Positions 35,177 to 43,724 of a stretch of 47,058 nucleotides of DNA are shown in pieces. The stretch is from Pseudorhodobacter antarcticus. GTDB taxonomy: Bacteria; Pseudomonadota; Alphaproteobacteria; Rhodobacterales; Rhodobacteraceae. Where the stretch lies: the NCBI RefSeq assembly GCF_900110135.1, contig NZ_FOCO01000024.1, positions 1-47,058 of the forward strand, read 5' to 3'. Below the pieces are notes generated by a model, which saw only the letters and a list, made by a program, of their open reading frames with translations, was not told the DNA's origin and did no database searches. A program made the translations under genes and the position numbers. The number at the start of each line of letters is the position of its first letter. The stretch's first letter is position 1.

Positions 35177-36075
35177 TGCATTACGGCTATATTGGTTTGG
35201 GCAATTTGGGGGCCAATTGTGCGGCCTGTTTGTTGCGCGCTGGCCTGCGGGTGACGGTGTTTGATCTGGATGCGGGGCTGGCCCAGCGGTTGGTCGATAT
35301 GGGGGCGGTGCTGGCCCCATCGGCCGAAGGATTGGCGGGGTCGGTGGATCATGTGATCACTTGCTTGCCGTCGCCCGCCGTGTCGGAGGCGGTGCTGCGC
35401 GCGATTTTGCCGGCCATGAGGCCGGGGGCGACATGGCTGGAAATGTCGACGCTTGGGCGCGAAGATGTTTTGCGTTTGGGGGCGGTGGCGCAGGCGGCGG
35501 GCGTGCGGATGATGGAATTGCCGGTGACGGGTGGCGTGCATTTGGCGGCCACTGGCAAAATCACGATGCTGGCGGGGGGCGCGCGTGATTTGTTCGATCT
35601 GCACCTGCCCGCTTTGCAGGCGATGGGCGACCAGATTTTTCACATGGGGCCGCTGGGGTCCGCGTCGATCATCAAGGTGATAACCAATATGCTGGCGTTT
35701 ATCCACCTGAAAGCCACGAGCGAGGCGTTGATGCTGGCCAAACGCGGGGGGCTTGATCTGGCACAGGCCCATGCGGCGATTGCGGCCTCATCTGGCAACA
35801 GTTTTGTGCATGAAACCGAGGGCGCGTTGATTTTGAACGGGTCCTATGATGTGGCGTTCAATGTGGATTTGGCGCTGAAGGATTTGGGGTTTGCGCTGGG
35901 GTTTGGCCGCGAATTTGGCGTACCGCTGGATTTGGCCGCAGCCACCGAGCAGACCTATGTCGCGGCAAAGGCGGCATATGGCGGCCACGCGCAATCGCCA
36001 ATGATTGCGAAACTGCTGGAGGATTTGCTGGGCACGGATTTGCGCGCGCCGGGGTTTCCGGCGCGACTGGAATAG
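35173..36075 (+). CDS. Beta-hydroxyacid dehydrogenase (3-hydroxyisobutyrate dehydrogenase family)
   Basis: A 300-residue NAD(P)-dependent dehydrogenase: Rossmann motif YIGLGNLGANCAACL, substrate-binding PVTGGVHLAATGK, and the catalytic-lysine motif GSASIIKVITNML with Lys 168 and Asn 172. Family members oxidise 3-hydroxyisobutyrate, tartronate semialdehyde or related acids. Start is ATG 35173, inside the aldehyde dehydrogenase stop (ATGA); a second ATG follows directly. Last gene of the 29625 operon; ends three bases before the convergent SDR gene. Confidence 0.9.
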   Translation: MMHYGYIGLGNLGANCAACLLRAGLRVTVFDLDAGLAQRLVDMGAVLAPSAEGLAGSVDHVITCLPSPAVSEAVLRAILPAMRPGATWLEMSTLGREDVLRLGAVAQAAGVRMMELPVTGGVHLAATGKITMLAGGARDLFDLHLPALQAMGDQIFHMGPLGSASIIKVITNMLAFIHLKATSEALMLAKRGGLDLAQAHAAIAASSGNSFVHETEGALILNGSYDVAFNVDLALKDLGFALGFGREFGVPLDLAAATEQTYVAAKAAYGGHAQSPMIAKLLEDLLGTDLRAPGFPARLE

Positions 36076-36078
36076 GGG

Positions 36079-36729
36079 TTACAGGGCGGCCAGCAGGCGC
36101 TTTGCCTCATCGCGGGGCGCGGTCAGGGTGCTGCGATCTTCGCCCGGATAAAACCGCGCGCGGGTGGCGGTGGGCATGGGCGCAGGCGTCATGATATGCA
36201 CTTTGGGGCCGGTTTTGGCGGTTTCCGTGGCCCAAGTGCGCGCAAGGGTGGTTTGGCCCGATTTGGTGGCACTGTACGCGCCAAAGAATTTTGCGCCGGT
36301 GTTGGCATCATCAAGGAACAGTGCCGCCCCCGAATTGGCGCGCAGCAACGGTTCCATCATCGGGATCAGCGTGCCGGTGGCGCGCAGGTTGATGTTCACC
36401 GATTTGTCCCAATCCTTGGCGTCGATATGGCCTGTGGGGGCAAGGGGCGCTGCATGCACCGCCGTGTGGACCCACAGGTGCAGCCCGCCCCAACGATCAA
36501 AGATCGACCGACATAGATGGCGCATCGCATCATCATTGGTGATGTCCATCGGTGCGAGGGTGAGGGCGCCAGGCGATTTGGCGGCTTTCACGCGGTCGTC
36601 CAATTCTTCGAGCGCGCCGGTGGTGCGCGCGACGGCCACAACGTGCCAGCCTTGCAGGGCAAGTTCTTCGGCCATTGCGGCACCAAGGCCGCGCGATGCG
36701 CCGGTGATGAGGGCGATTTTATCGAGCAT
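36079..36729 (-). CDS. Short-chain dehydrogenase/reductase with atypical active site
   Basis: A 216-residue SDR with a normal cofactor loop (LITGASRGLGAAM) and the YxxxK pair (Tyr 152, Lys 156 in GAYSATKSG). Two other hallmarks are changed: the NNAG motif is replaced by VHTAVHA, and the catalytic serine 13 residues before Tyr is Leu 139, with Asp 140 and 141 next to it. From memory such variants next to purF are conserved in Rhodobacterales, so this is not decay. It may act on an unusual substrate or bind cofactor without catalysis. Confidence 0.85.
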   Translation of the reverse strand: MLDKIALITGASRGLGAAMAEELALQGWHVVAVARTTGALEELDDRVKAAKSPGALTLAPMDITNDDAMRHLCRSIFDRWGGLHLWVHTAVHAAPLAPTGHIDAKDWDKSVNINLRATGTLIPMMEPLLRANSGAALFLDDANTGAKFFGAYSATKSGQTTLARTWATETAKTGPKVHIMTPAPMPTATRARFYPGEDRSTLTAPRDEAKRLLAAL

Positions 36730-36780
36730 GTTCAGTCCTGACGCAGCGGTGCCGGGGGGCTGTGGCGGAGCCTCCGGCGG

Positions 36781-36806
36781 GGATATTTATAAACAGAAAA
36801 AGGGGG
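36781..36806 (+). repeat. GGATATTT/AACAGAAAAAG dispersed repeat, copy 3
   Basis: GGATATTTATAAACAGAAAA then AGGGGG, preceded by GGCGGAGCCTCCGGCGG. It lies between the SDR start and the purF stop and points towards purF's 3' end, so here it is not a leader. Confidence 0.72.
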
Positions 36807-36818
36807 AAGCGGCGGGTA

Positions 36819-38282
36819 TTATTCCGCCGCTTTCATTTCAAACCCTTTTTCGATCATGTCGGAGGGGGCGACGGGGTATTCGCCCGAAAAACACGCGTCG
36901 CAATATTGCGGCTGTTTGGTGTTGCGGCCTTTGGGTTCGCCTGCCGCGCGGTACAGCCCGTCGAGCGAGACGAATTTGAGGCTGTCAACGCCGATCCACT
37001 CGCGCATTTCTTCCTCGGTCATGTTCGCGGCCAGCAGTTTGCCGCGTTCGGGCGTGTCGACGCCGTAAAAACAGGGCCATGCGGTGGGGGGCGATGCGAT
37101 GCGAAAATGCACCTCGGCCGCACCCGCATCCAAGATCATATCTTTGATTTTGCGCGAGGTGGTGCCGCGCACCACAGAATCGTCAACCAAAATTACCCGT
37201 TTGCCTTTGATCAGAGCGCGGTTGACGTTCAGTTTTAAACGCACGCCCATATTGCGGATTTGTTCGGTCGGTTCAATAAAGGTGCGGCCCATGTATTGGT
37301 TGCGGATGATGCCCATCGCATAGGGAATGCCGGACTCCTGGCTGTAACCGATGGCCGCCGGCGTGCCACTGTCGGGCACGGGGCAGACCAGATCGGCGTC
37401 AACCGGGGCCTCGCGCGCCAGTTCCACACCGATTTGGCGGCGGGTTTCATAGACGGAGCGGCCGCCGAGGATCGAATCGGGCCGCGAAAAATACACATGT
37501 TCAAAAATGCAGCCGCGTGGTTTCAGGCGGCGGAAGGGGAAATGGCTTTCCACCCCTTTGTCCGACGAGATCACAACCATTTCGCCCGGTTCAATTTCGC
37601 GCACAAATTCCGCGCCGATGATATCAAGCGCGCAAGTTTCAGATGCCAGCGCCCAACCGTCGCCCAATTTGCCAAGCACCAAGGGGCGCACGCCAAGCGC
37701 GTCGCGCACGCCCATCAATTTGGTGCGGGTCATGGCGACGATGGAAAACGCGCCTTCGACTTTGCGCAGCGCCTCCTCCATCCTATCTGGGATCGTGCGA
37801 CCCATGGAACGGGCCATCAGATGGATGATACATTCGCTGTCGCTGGACGATTGAAAGATTGACCCGCGTTCCACCAGTTCTTTGCGCAGGGCCAGCGCGT
37901 TGGTGATATTGCCGTTATGGGCAATCGCGCTGCCGCCCATGGAAAATTCGCCAAAGAACGGCTGCACATCGCGGATGGCGGTGGCCCCTTTGGACCCTGC
38001 GGTGGAATAGCGCACATGGCCAATGCCGATGCTGCCGGGCAGGGTGGCCATCACATCGGCCTTGGTGAAATTGTCGCGCACATAGCCGAAACGGCGTTCG
38101 GAACAAAACCCCGGACCGTCGGCATAGGTGACAATGCCCCCCGCCTCTTGGCCGCGATGTTGCAGGGCGTGCAGGCCAAGGGCCACAAAACTGGCGGCAT
38201 CGACCACGCCAATAACGCCGAACACCCCACATTCTTCGTGCAACTTATCATGGTCGAACGGGTGGGCGAGAAAGGGGCGCAT
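36819..38282 (-). CDS. purF: Amidophosphoribosyltransferase
   Basis: First enzyme of purine synthesis, making phosphoribosylamine from PRPP and glutamine. The product (487 residues from ATG 38282) has a short propeptide before the nucleophile in HEECGVFGVIG, LHALQHRGQEAGGIVTYADG in the glutaminase domain and the PRPP motif VILVDDSVVRGTT. Cysteines in PRGCIFEH, AWPCFYGV and QYCDACFSG match the 4Fe-4S ligands of the Bacillus-type enzyme. ATG 38282 is preferred because GGAG stands six bases upstream; ATG 38324 is an alternative. cvpA lies upstream, as in many bacteria. Confidence 0.95.
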   Translation of the reverse strand: MRPFLAHPFDHDKLHEECGVFGVIGVVDAASFVALGLHALQHRGQEAGGIVTYADGPGFCSERRFGYVRDNFTKADVMATLPGSIGIGHVRYSTAGSKGATAIRDVQPFFGEFSMGGSAIAHNGNITNALALRKELVERGSIFQSSSDSECIIHLMARSMGRTIPDRMEEALRKVEGAFSIVAMTRTKLMGVRDALGVRPLVLGKLGDGWALASETCALDIIGAEFVREIEPGEMVVISSDKGVESHFPFRRLKPRGCIFEHVYFSRPDSILGGRSVYETRRQIGVELAREAPVDADLVCPVPDSGTPAAIGYSQESGIPYAMGIIRNQYMGRTFIEPTEQIRNMGVRLKLNVNRALIKGKRVILVDDSVVRGTTSRKIKDMILDAGAAEVHFRIASPPTAWPCFYGVDTPERGKLLAANMTEEEMREWIGVDSLKFVSLDGLYRAAGEPKGRNTKQPQYCDACFSGEYPVAPSDMIEKGFEMKAAE

Positions 38283-38368
38283 GGCTGGCTCCGAATCTTG
38301 GGGACTATTCGAGGGGCTGTTCATATCCCCCGAATAGCCCCTTGCGCGGGGCGTGTCACGCCTAGATG

Positions 38369-38977
38369 TCAGTTTCCGGGCACAGGCGGGGTTTGAAATT
38401 GGATACCGTCCGCAGGTGCCGCAGCGCTGTTGCAAACGCCCGTCAAGCTTTCATAGCGCGAGACAATCCAACCGGGCGCATCGGACGGGATGGACGCGTC
38501 GATATTGGTTTGGAACGAGGCGAATACTTTGGCAGAGCGCGAATTGTCGACCATCGGCACAGTGTTTGCGGCCACCGCGCGGTCATAGACAAGGAAAGCG
38601 ACCGCAACCAGCAGCACCCCGCGCAGCACGCCAAACAAGAACCCAAGGCCCTGATCCAGCCCGCCAAGGATGGAGCGTTGCACCAGCGACGACAGCAAAG
38701 GCGAAAACAGCGCTGCGATCACAAGGCCGATCGCAAACACCACAGCAAAGGCCGCGATGATCGACAACTCGCAACTGTCGGTCAGAAATTTGCCAACAAA
38801 GGGCAGTTCTTTGACCAAAGGCTGGGCCTGCACAGCGAAAGCATAGGCAAGGGCGGCAGCGCCGACCCAACCCGCAATCGCCAACCCTTCACGCACCAAC
38901 CCGCGCGAATAGGCCAGCACCGCAGACAAGACGATGACCAGCGCCACCGCACCGTCGATAATGGTAAAGCCTTCCAT
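38369..38977 (-). CDS. cvpA: CvpA family membrane protein
   Basis: A 202-residue inner-membrane protein with about four hydrophobic segments: near residues 8-24, 32-48, 70-94 and 112-132. Segments FTIIDGAVALVIVLSAVLAY, SRGLVREGLAIAGWV and DQGLGFLFGVLRGVLLVAVA are typical of CvpA, linked to colicin V production, envelope stress and, often by position, purF. Start at ATG 38977 has AGGAG seven bases upstream; a GTG one codon earlier is unlikely. Nearest downstream gene is purF. Confidence 0.9.
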   Translation of the reverse strand: MEGFTIIDGAVALVIVLSAVLAYSRGLVREGLAIAGWVGAAALAYAFAVQAQPLVKELPFVGKFLTDSCELSIIAAFAVVFAIGLVIAALFSPLLSSLVQRSILGGLDQGLGFLFGVLRGVLLVAVAFLVYDRAVAANTVPMVDNSRSAKVFASFQTNIDASIPSDAPGWIVSRYESLTGVCNSAAAPADGIQFQTPPVPGN

Positions 38978-38998
38978 CACACTCTCCTCTTGGGCCGG

Positions 38999-40357
38999 TC
39001 ACCCAGCCCCAAACATTTCGCCCACAAACGCCGTCAGATCGGGCATTTGGCGGGTCTTCATCCCCTCCACCTCGACCATCTTTGACCGAGAGGGCGCTAT
39101 CGCTTGCGAAAAACCAAGTTTCATCGCTTCTTTCAACCGATTTTCGGTCTGCGTGACAGGGCGAAGCGCGCCCGACAGGCTGATTTCACCGAAAAGCACC
39201 ATATCTGGCGGAATTGCAACATCCTCTCGCGCGGACAAGAGTGCGGCGGCCACGGCCAAGTCGGCGGCGGGTTCAGACACGCGCATGCCGCCCGCCACGT
39301 TGAGGTAAACATCAAGCCCCGTGAACGGGATGCCGCAGCGCGCCTCTAGCACCGCGAGGATGGTGGAGAGGCGACCTGCGTCCAGCCCCACCACCGTGCG
39401 GCGCGGGGTGCCGAGGGGGGAGGGGGAGACGAGCGCCTGAATTTCGGTCAGCACCGGGCGCGTGCCCTCAATCCCTGCGAAAACCGCCGATCCGGGCGCG
39501 GGTTTGTCACGGTCGGACAAAAACAGCGCCGAAGGGTTGGTGACTTGCGCCAACCCATCCCCGGTCATTTCAAACACGCCAATTTCGGCGGCGGGGCCAA
39601 ATCGGTTTTTCACAGCGCGCAGGATGCGGAAATGGTGGCCACGTTCGCCTTCAAAATACAGCACAGTGTCGACCATATGTTCGACCACGCGGGGGCCCGC
39701 GATTTGGCCGTCCTTGGTGACATGGCCCACCAAAATTATCGCCACACCGCGTTTTTTCGCAAATGTCACCAGTTCATGCGCAGCAGACCGGACCTGTGAC
39801 ACCGACCCCGGCGCGGATTCGACGGTATCGAGCCACATGGTTTGGATGGAATCGATCACGCACAAACCGGGGCGTTCGGCGTCCAGCGTGGTCAAAATAT
39901 CGCGCAGGTTTGTCTCAGCCCCCAAAATCACCGGCGCATCCGCCAGCCCAAGGCGCTGTGCGCGCATCTGGACTTGTGCGGTCGCCTCTTCGCCCGAAAT
40001 ATACATGGATTTCACGCCGTTGCGCGCAAAGGCGGCGGTGGCCTGCAACAGCAAGGTGGATTTGCCGATGCCGGGGTCGCCGCCGACCAAAATCGCCGAT
40101 GCCTCGACCAGCCCGCCGCCAAGGACGCGGTCAAATTCATCCATCCCGCTTTTGGCGCGCGGCGGCGGGGCGGATTGGGTGGCAAGATCGGTCAGCGGGA
40201 TGGTGCGCCCTTTGCCGCCCAGCGATTTCGGACCAGACGACAGCGCTTGTTCTTCGACCACCGCGTTCCATGCGCCGCACCCTTCACACCGCCCTGCCCA
40301 TTTTTTATGGGCGGTGCCGCAGGAGGTACAGGTAAAGGCGGGGGATGATTTGGCCAT
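38999..40357 (-). CDS. radA: DNA repair protein RadA
   Basis: RecA-like helicase that aids branch migration in recombination. The 452-residue product has an N-terminal zinc finger (CTSCG...CEGCG), Walker A GGDPGIGKSTLLLQ, the RadA-specific KNRFG motif and a C-terminal Lon-like domain (FTGLDVYLNVAGGMRVSEPA). The frame stays open far upstream, but ATG 40357 gives the family N-terminus MAKSSPAFTCTSCG. It lies between a pqiA-like gene and cvpA, 21 bases from the latter. Confidence 0.95.
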   Translation of the reverse strand: MAKSSPAFTCTSCGTAHKKWAGRCEGCGAWNAVVEEQALSSGPKSLGGKGRTIPLTDLATQSAPPPRAKSGMDEFDRVLGGGLVEASAILVGGDPGIGKSTLLLQATAAFARNGVKSMYISGEEATAQVQMRAQRLGLADAPVILGAETNLRDILTTLDAERPGLCVIDSIQTMWLDTVESAPGSVSQVRSAAHELVTFAKKRGVAIILVGHVTKDGQIAGPRVVEHMVDTVLYFEGERGHHFRILRAVKNRFGPAAEIGVFEMTGDGLAQVTNPSALFLSDRDKPAPGSAVFAGIEGTRPVLTEIQALVSPSPLGTPRRTVVGLDAGRLSTILAVLEARCGIPFTGLDVYLNVAGGMRVSEPAADLAVAAALLSAREDVAIPPDMVLFGEISLSGALRPVTQTENRLKEAMKLGFSQAIAPSRSKMVEVEGMKTRQMPDLTAFVGEMFGAG

Positions 40358-40401
40358 GCACCTTGATGCAATGGCGCGCGCAGGGGCGCAAGGGGGAAGA
40401 A

Positions 40402-40860
40402 TTAGGCAGGCGGCACATGGCTTGGTTTTACCCGACTGCTGGCGATGGACAAGGTGAGGGAGGCAAGGATGCAAGCGGTGAACAGGTAAAGCCCCCAAGC
40501 GGTTTCCACCCGCGCCAGCCCAATGCCTTTGATCAAAATGATATACAGCGCGATCAAAAACACATCGGCCATCGCCAGTTTGCCCAAAATATGCAGCGCG
40601 GGGGCCACGCGCGGCGACAGCAACGAAAACTGCACCAAAGCAAGGCCAATGGTTTTCAGATAGGGCGCGAAAATGGCGAAAAACGTGACCAACAGCGCCA
40701 AGGACACATCCGTTTGCCACAACGCTTGCAGGCCCGACACAACCGATATTTCCGACAGGTTGAAAAACGGCAACAGCCCCGCCCGCATCAAAGGCGCAAA
40801 CCACGATAGCGGGAACAAAACCAACAACGCCAGATTGACCCCGATCAACAGCTTTTGCAT
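40402..40860 (-). CDS. Paraquat-inducible protein A-like membrane protein
   Basis: A 152-residue protein with four hydrophobic segments; ALLVLFPLSWFAPLM near the N-terminus and FSLLSPRVAPALHILGKLAM plus ADVFLIALYIILIKGIG fit one PqiA domain, half the size of two-domain PqiA. PqiA proteins work with MCE-type lipid transport systems in some bacteria; no MCE gene is seen here. ATG 40860 has a good site, GAGGAG, seven bases upstream. Starts 44 bases upstream of radA's start. Confidence 0.85.
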   Translation of the reverse strand: MQKLLIGVNLALLVLFPLSWFAPLMRAGLLPFFNLSEISVVSGLQALWQTDVSLALLVTFFAIFAPYLKTIGLALVQFSLLSPRVAPALHILGKLAMADVFLIALYIILIKGIGLARVETAWGLYLFTACILASLTLSIASSRVKPSHVPPA

Positions 40861-40875
40861 CCCGCTCCTCTCCCG

Positions 40876-40961
40876 TTTTGCGCGCAAAATGCGGCGCGCC
40901 CCCCCCGGGTTACGCGCGCAAACTGCGGCGCGGGCCCCATTTTGCGCGCAAAATGCGGCGC
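40876..40961. repeat. Three tandem palindromic units with core TTTTGCGCGCAAAA
   Basis: Units at 40876 and 40940 share TTTTGCGCGCAAAATGCGGC and GC; the first 14 bases are a perfect palindrome. A degenerate copy (TTACGCGCGCAAACTGCGGC) lies between them at 910. Spacing is 30-34 bases. They fill the gap between the pqiA-like start and the frameshifted gene's end, and may be an operator array or a small REP cluster. Confidence 0.75.
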
Positions 40962-40981
40962 AGGGCAGCGCGGGTCAAGTG

Positions 40982-41799
40982 TTACTGCTTTTGCGAGCTG
41001 GTCGCTTGGGTCGGTTGTTTGGGCAGCGCCACGATATTGGCCTCGCGCATGTCATCCACATCATAGCCAAGGGTGGGCAAAATATCGCGCAAATCATTTT
41101 CCAACGCGCGCAGGCTTTGGGTGTTGCTGCGCTCGCCCGCTTCTACGTCACGCATCCAGTTGCGGATTTGGTCGCAGGTGGCGCGGGCCAGCGCCAGACG
41201 GTCTTGCATCTGATTCGCCTCTTCTTGGCGCTGCTTGATAAAGGTTTTGGCGCGCTTCACCCGCTCGGTCGAATAGACGCGGGCGATGTCGCGGGAATGA
41301 TGGCTCATCTGGGCTGCGATCTCCAACAGCTCTGGTTCCAGATGCGACCGATCGGGGTGCTGGCGCAAATATTCCATCCGCTTGCGCATATCTTCAAATA
41401 CCGGTGACAAGGTGAACACCGAACGGCGGTCGGCATTATGCACCACCTCATACGCGTGGCGCACGTCGTTCATCGAGATTTGAAAGGCGCGGTGCGACCG
41501 TTCCAACCGTGACATCCGGGTGTTGGCGGGCAGAAAAAGCAGATCATCACCAAAAGGGCCATCAGACCCAATTGACCATACATCCCCGCGTTGGGAATAT
41601 ATTGCGCGCCCCAGCGCAGCGACAATTCGGGCCAGGGGATTGCCCAAAAGGTCGCCAGCACGCAGGCCAACACCAGCGCCACCGCGGCCGCCACGATCAC
41701 GCATGACTGATAATTTGCATCGCACGCTGCACTTGTTGCAGCACGAAAATCGGTTGGTTCGACATCCACACCCCCCGGGTTTTCACTCTTGCAGACCAC
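40982..41799 (-). pseudogene. Membrane-anchored coiled-coil protein ('DNA repair protein' of Rhodobacterales), frameshifted
   Basis: Two overlapping frames encode one protein. The first (from about GTG 41799 to 41534) has two membrane segments (IVAAAVALVLACVLATFWAI; GQLGLMALLVMICFF). The second (from 41533 to 40982) carries LPANTRMSRLERSHRAFQIS, then long helices (STERVKRAKTFIKQRQEEA; LRALENDLRDILPTLGYDV). They join if the T-run at 41534-41538 has six instead of five T, giving CFFLPANTR. I recall intact homologues in Rhodobacterales, annotated without proof as DNA repair proteins. Whether this is a real loss, a sequencing slip or slippage on the T-run is open. Start is uncertain. Confidence 0.75.
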
Positions 41800-41926
41800 A
41801 CCCGGAGTTAATTATGATTAAAAATCAACGCAAAAACGCGATGATGTCGATGCCAAAGAATAATCCCTGTGGGCATCTGCGCATTGTATCGGGTCTGGAA
41901 ACGAAGATCGCCCGCCGGTTGTGGGG

Positions 41927-42385
41927 TTACAGATAGGGCAGCGGCGTCAGCAACATCAGCAGCGCCAACCACAGGTTCAAACAAGCAGCGATTCCCAGAT
42001 CGGCGCTGGTCTTGGTGGGGGTCTTGATGGGGGTATTTGCGGGCGTGGTTCCGGGGGGCGTGGCGTCCGTCTTGGCGCCCGTCTTATCGGGGGGGATGCG
42101 GCGCAGTTTGAACAAAACGGCGATGGCCGCAAACAGGCACAAACTTGCCCCCAAAAACAAGGTCACGCTGAACGGCAGGGGGACAGCGTGGCGCAGATGG
42201 GACACGCCAGTGGGCAAAACTGCCAAAACAGCCGTCACCGCCAACAGCGCAAAGGCCAGAATCCGGTGCCGTTTGTCGGCCAAACCCGCCCCCAAACCCG
42301 TGATCACGGCCCAGCACAGCAACAAAATGCAAGCGAGGCCGGAGGCGATAACCCAAATCAACACCGCTTGGCCCGCACCCATCAT
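41927..42385 (-). CDS. Hypothetical membrane protein downstream of alr
   Basis: A 152-residue protein with four hydrophobic stretches: about residues 6-34 (VLIWVIASGLACILLLCWAV), 41-58, 71-92 (PFSVTLFLGASLCLFAAIAV) and the last 20 residues (LNLWLALLMLLTPLPYL). Between the third and last is a Thr/Pro/Lys-rich linker (TGAKTDATPPGTTPANTPIK). I do not recognise the family. It follows alr after 39 bases on the same strand and may be cotranscribed. Confidence 0.7.
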   Translation of the reverse strand: MMGAGQAVLIWVIASGLACILLLCWAVITGLGAGLADKRHRILAFALLAVTAVLAVLPTGVSHLRHAVPLPFSVTLFLGASLCLFAAIAVLFKLRRIPPDKTGAKTDATPPGTTPANTPIKTPTKTSADLGIAACLNLWLALLMLLTPLPYL

Positions 42386-42424
42386 GGCGCAGCACCCGTG
42401 ATTGCAGGGTGGGCCGCGCGGCGG

Positions 42425-43474
42425 TCAGCCCCGGCCTTCGATATAGCGGCGCACATAGCGGCCCCCAAGCCCGGTCAAAATCTCATACCCGATGGTATCG
42501 GCCGATGCGGCCAGATCATCCACCGTTTGCTGCGGCCCCAAAATATCCAACTGACGCGGGGCCTGTTCCAGATGCGACACGTCCACCGTGATCAAATCCA
42601 TCGACACGCGGCCCACGATGGGGCAAGGCACATCGCCCGCCCACAACACGGCGCGGTTGCCCAAGGCGCGCAGCAAGCCATCGGCATAACCGCCCTGCAC
42701 CGTGGCAATCTGGCTTGGCGCCTCAGCGGTCCACGCGCAGCTGTAACCGACAGTTTCGCCAATCGCCAATTCGCGGAGTTGGATCACAGGCAGCGACAAA
42801 GCCACGGTGGGCTGGCCCGCCTCAAACGGCAAACCGCCATAAAGGCCGATGCCGGGGCGGGTCAGATCAAAGTGAAATTCGGGCCCCAGCAAAATTCCGC
42901 CCGTGGCCGACAGCGATCGCGGCACATCAATGCCATCGGTCATCGCGTGAAATTCGGCCAATTGGGCCATGTTCATTTCATGCCCCGGCGCATCGGCGCA
43001 GGCAAGATGGCTCATGATCAACTCTGGTTTGGCCTTAAGGACAAAGGCCGCAACCGCCTCCCACTCCGCCGCTTCCATGCCCAAACGGTTCATGCCCGTG
43101 TCCAACTGAATGCCAAACGGATGCCCCGGCAGCGATTCTAAATGGCGGGTGATCTGGTCCAAAGAGTTCAACATCGGCGTCAGGTCGAGGTCATAGATTG
43201 TGTCGGTGTCTCCCGCCATATGGCCAGAAAACACGGAAATTTGCGGCCCCGCCCCAAGGGCTTGGCGCACGATGGCACCTTCTTCGGCACAAGCGACGAA
43301 AAACCGGCGCGCGCCAGCTTGGGCCAAAGCGCGGGCGACGCGGGCCGCACCCAGCCCATACGCATCCGCCTTGACCACCGCAGCGGTTTGCGTGTCAGCG
43401 GCCGACAAACGGTCCAACGCCCGCCAATTGGCAGCGATTGCGTCAAGGTCGATTGAAAGCGTTGCGGTGGCCAT
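42425..43474 (-). CDS. alr: Alanine racemase
   Basis: PLP enzyme interconverting L- and D-alanine for peptidoglycan. The 349-residue product has PLP-binding Lys 35 in [16 protein letters not shown], the substrate loop [12 protein letters not shown], and the catalytic tyrosine in [15 protein letters not shown]; the C-terminal domain has [14 protein letters not shown]. Provides D-Ala for the Ddl encoded at the other end of the window. No strong Shine-Dalgarno directly precedes the ATG. Confidence 0.95.
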   Translation of the reverse strand: MATATLSIDLDAIAANWRALDRLSAADTQTAAVVKADAYGLGAARVARALAQAGARRFFVACAEEGAIVRQALGAGPQISVFSGHMAGDTDTIYDLDLTPMLNSLDQITRHLESLPGHPFGIQLDTGMNRLGMEAAEWEAVAAFVLKAKPELIMSHLACADAPGHEMNMAQLAEFHAMTDGIDVPRSLSATGGILLGPEFHFDLTRPGIGLYGGLPFEAGQPTVALSLPVIQLRELAIGETVGYSCAWTAEAPSQIATVQGGYADGLLRALGNRAVLWAGDVPCPIVGRVSMDLITVDVSHLEQAPRQLDILGPQQTVDDLAASADTIGYEILTGLGGRYVRRYIEGRG

Positions 43475-43543
43475 GGTTGTGTTTTGACTGCTTGAAGGAG
43501 GAGGTCAAGGGGAAAGCGATTGTGCAGGACGCGGAAAGGGGAG

Positions 43544-43579
43544 GCCGGGCTTGGGGCCATTGAGGCCCCTGCGCCCGGC
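43544..43579 (-). other. Nested stable hairpin upstream of alr
   Basis: Outer arms GCCGGGC/GCCCGGC enclose inner arms GGGGCC/GGCCCC with loop ATTGA. It lies about 70 bases before the alr start in the 335-base dnaB-alr gap. That gap also holds a dispersed repeat and a second hairpin; no gene is seen in it. Confidence 0.6.
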
Positions 43580-43648
43580 GGCTGACGCGGTGTGGGGGGC
43601 GGGCGGTCTGTAACGGGGGGCATAGGGTGCGGGGCGGGGGTGGATTTT

Positions 43649-43670
43649 AGGTATTTAAGCCAAGCCGAAA
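43649..43670 (+). repeat. Dispersed 22-bp repeat, copy 2
   Basis: AGGTATTTAAGCCAAGCC followed by GAAA; differs at two positions from the copy at 1906-1927. Its opening (G-TATTT-AAG) also resembles the GGATATTT...AACAG family. Confidence 0.6.
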
Positions 43671-43724
43671 GAGGAAATCATCGTTTTGCGCCTGTGCGAT
43701 GCTGTTGGATTTGAAAGGCGTTAG

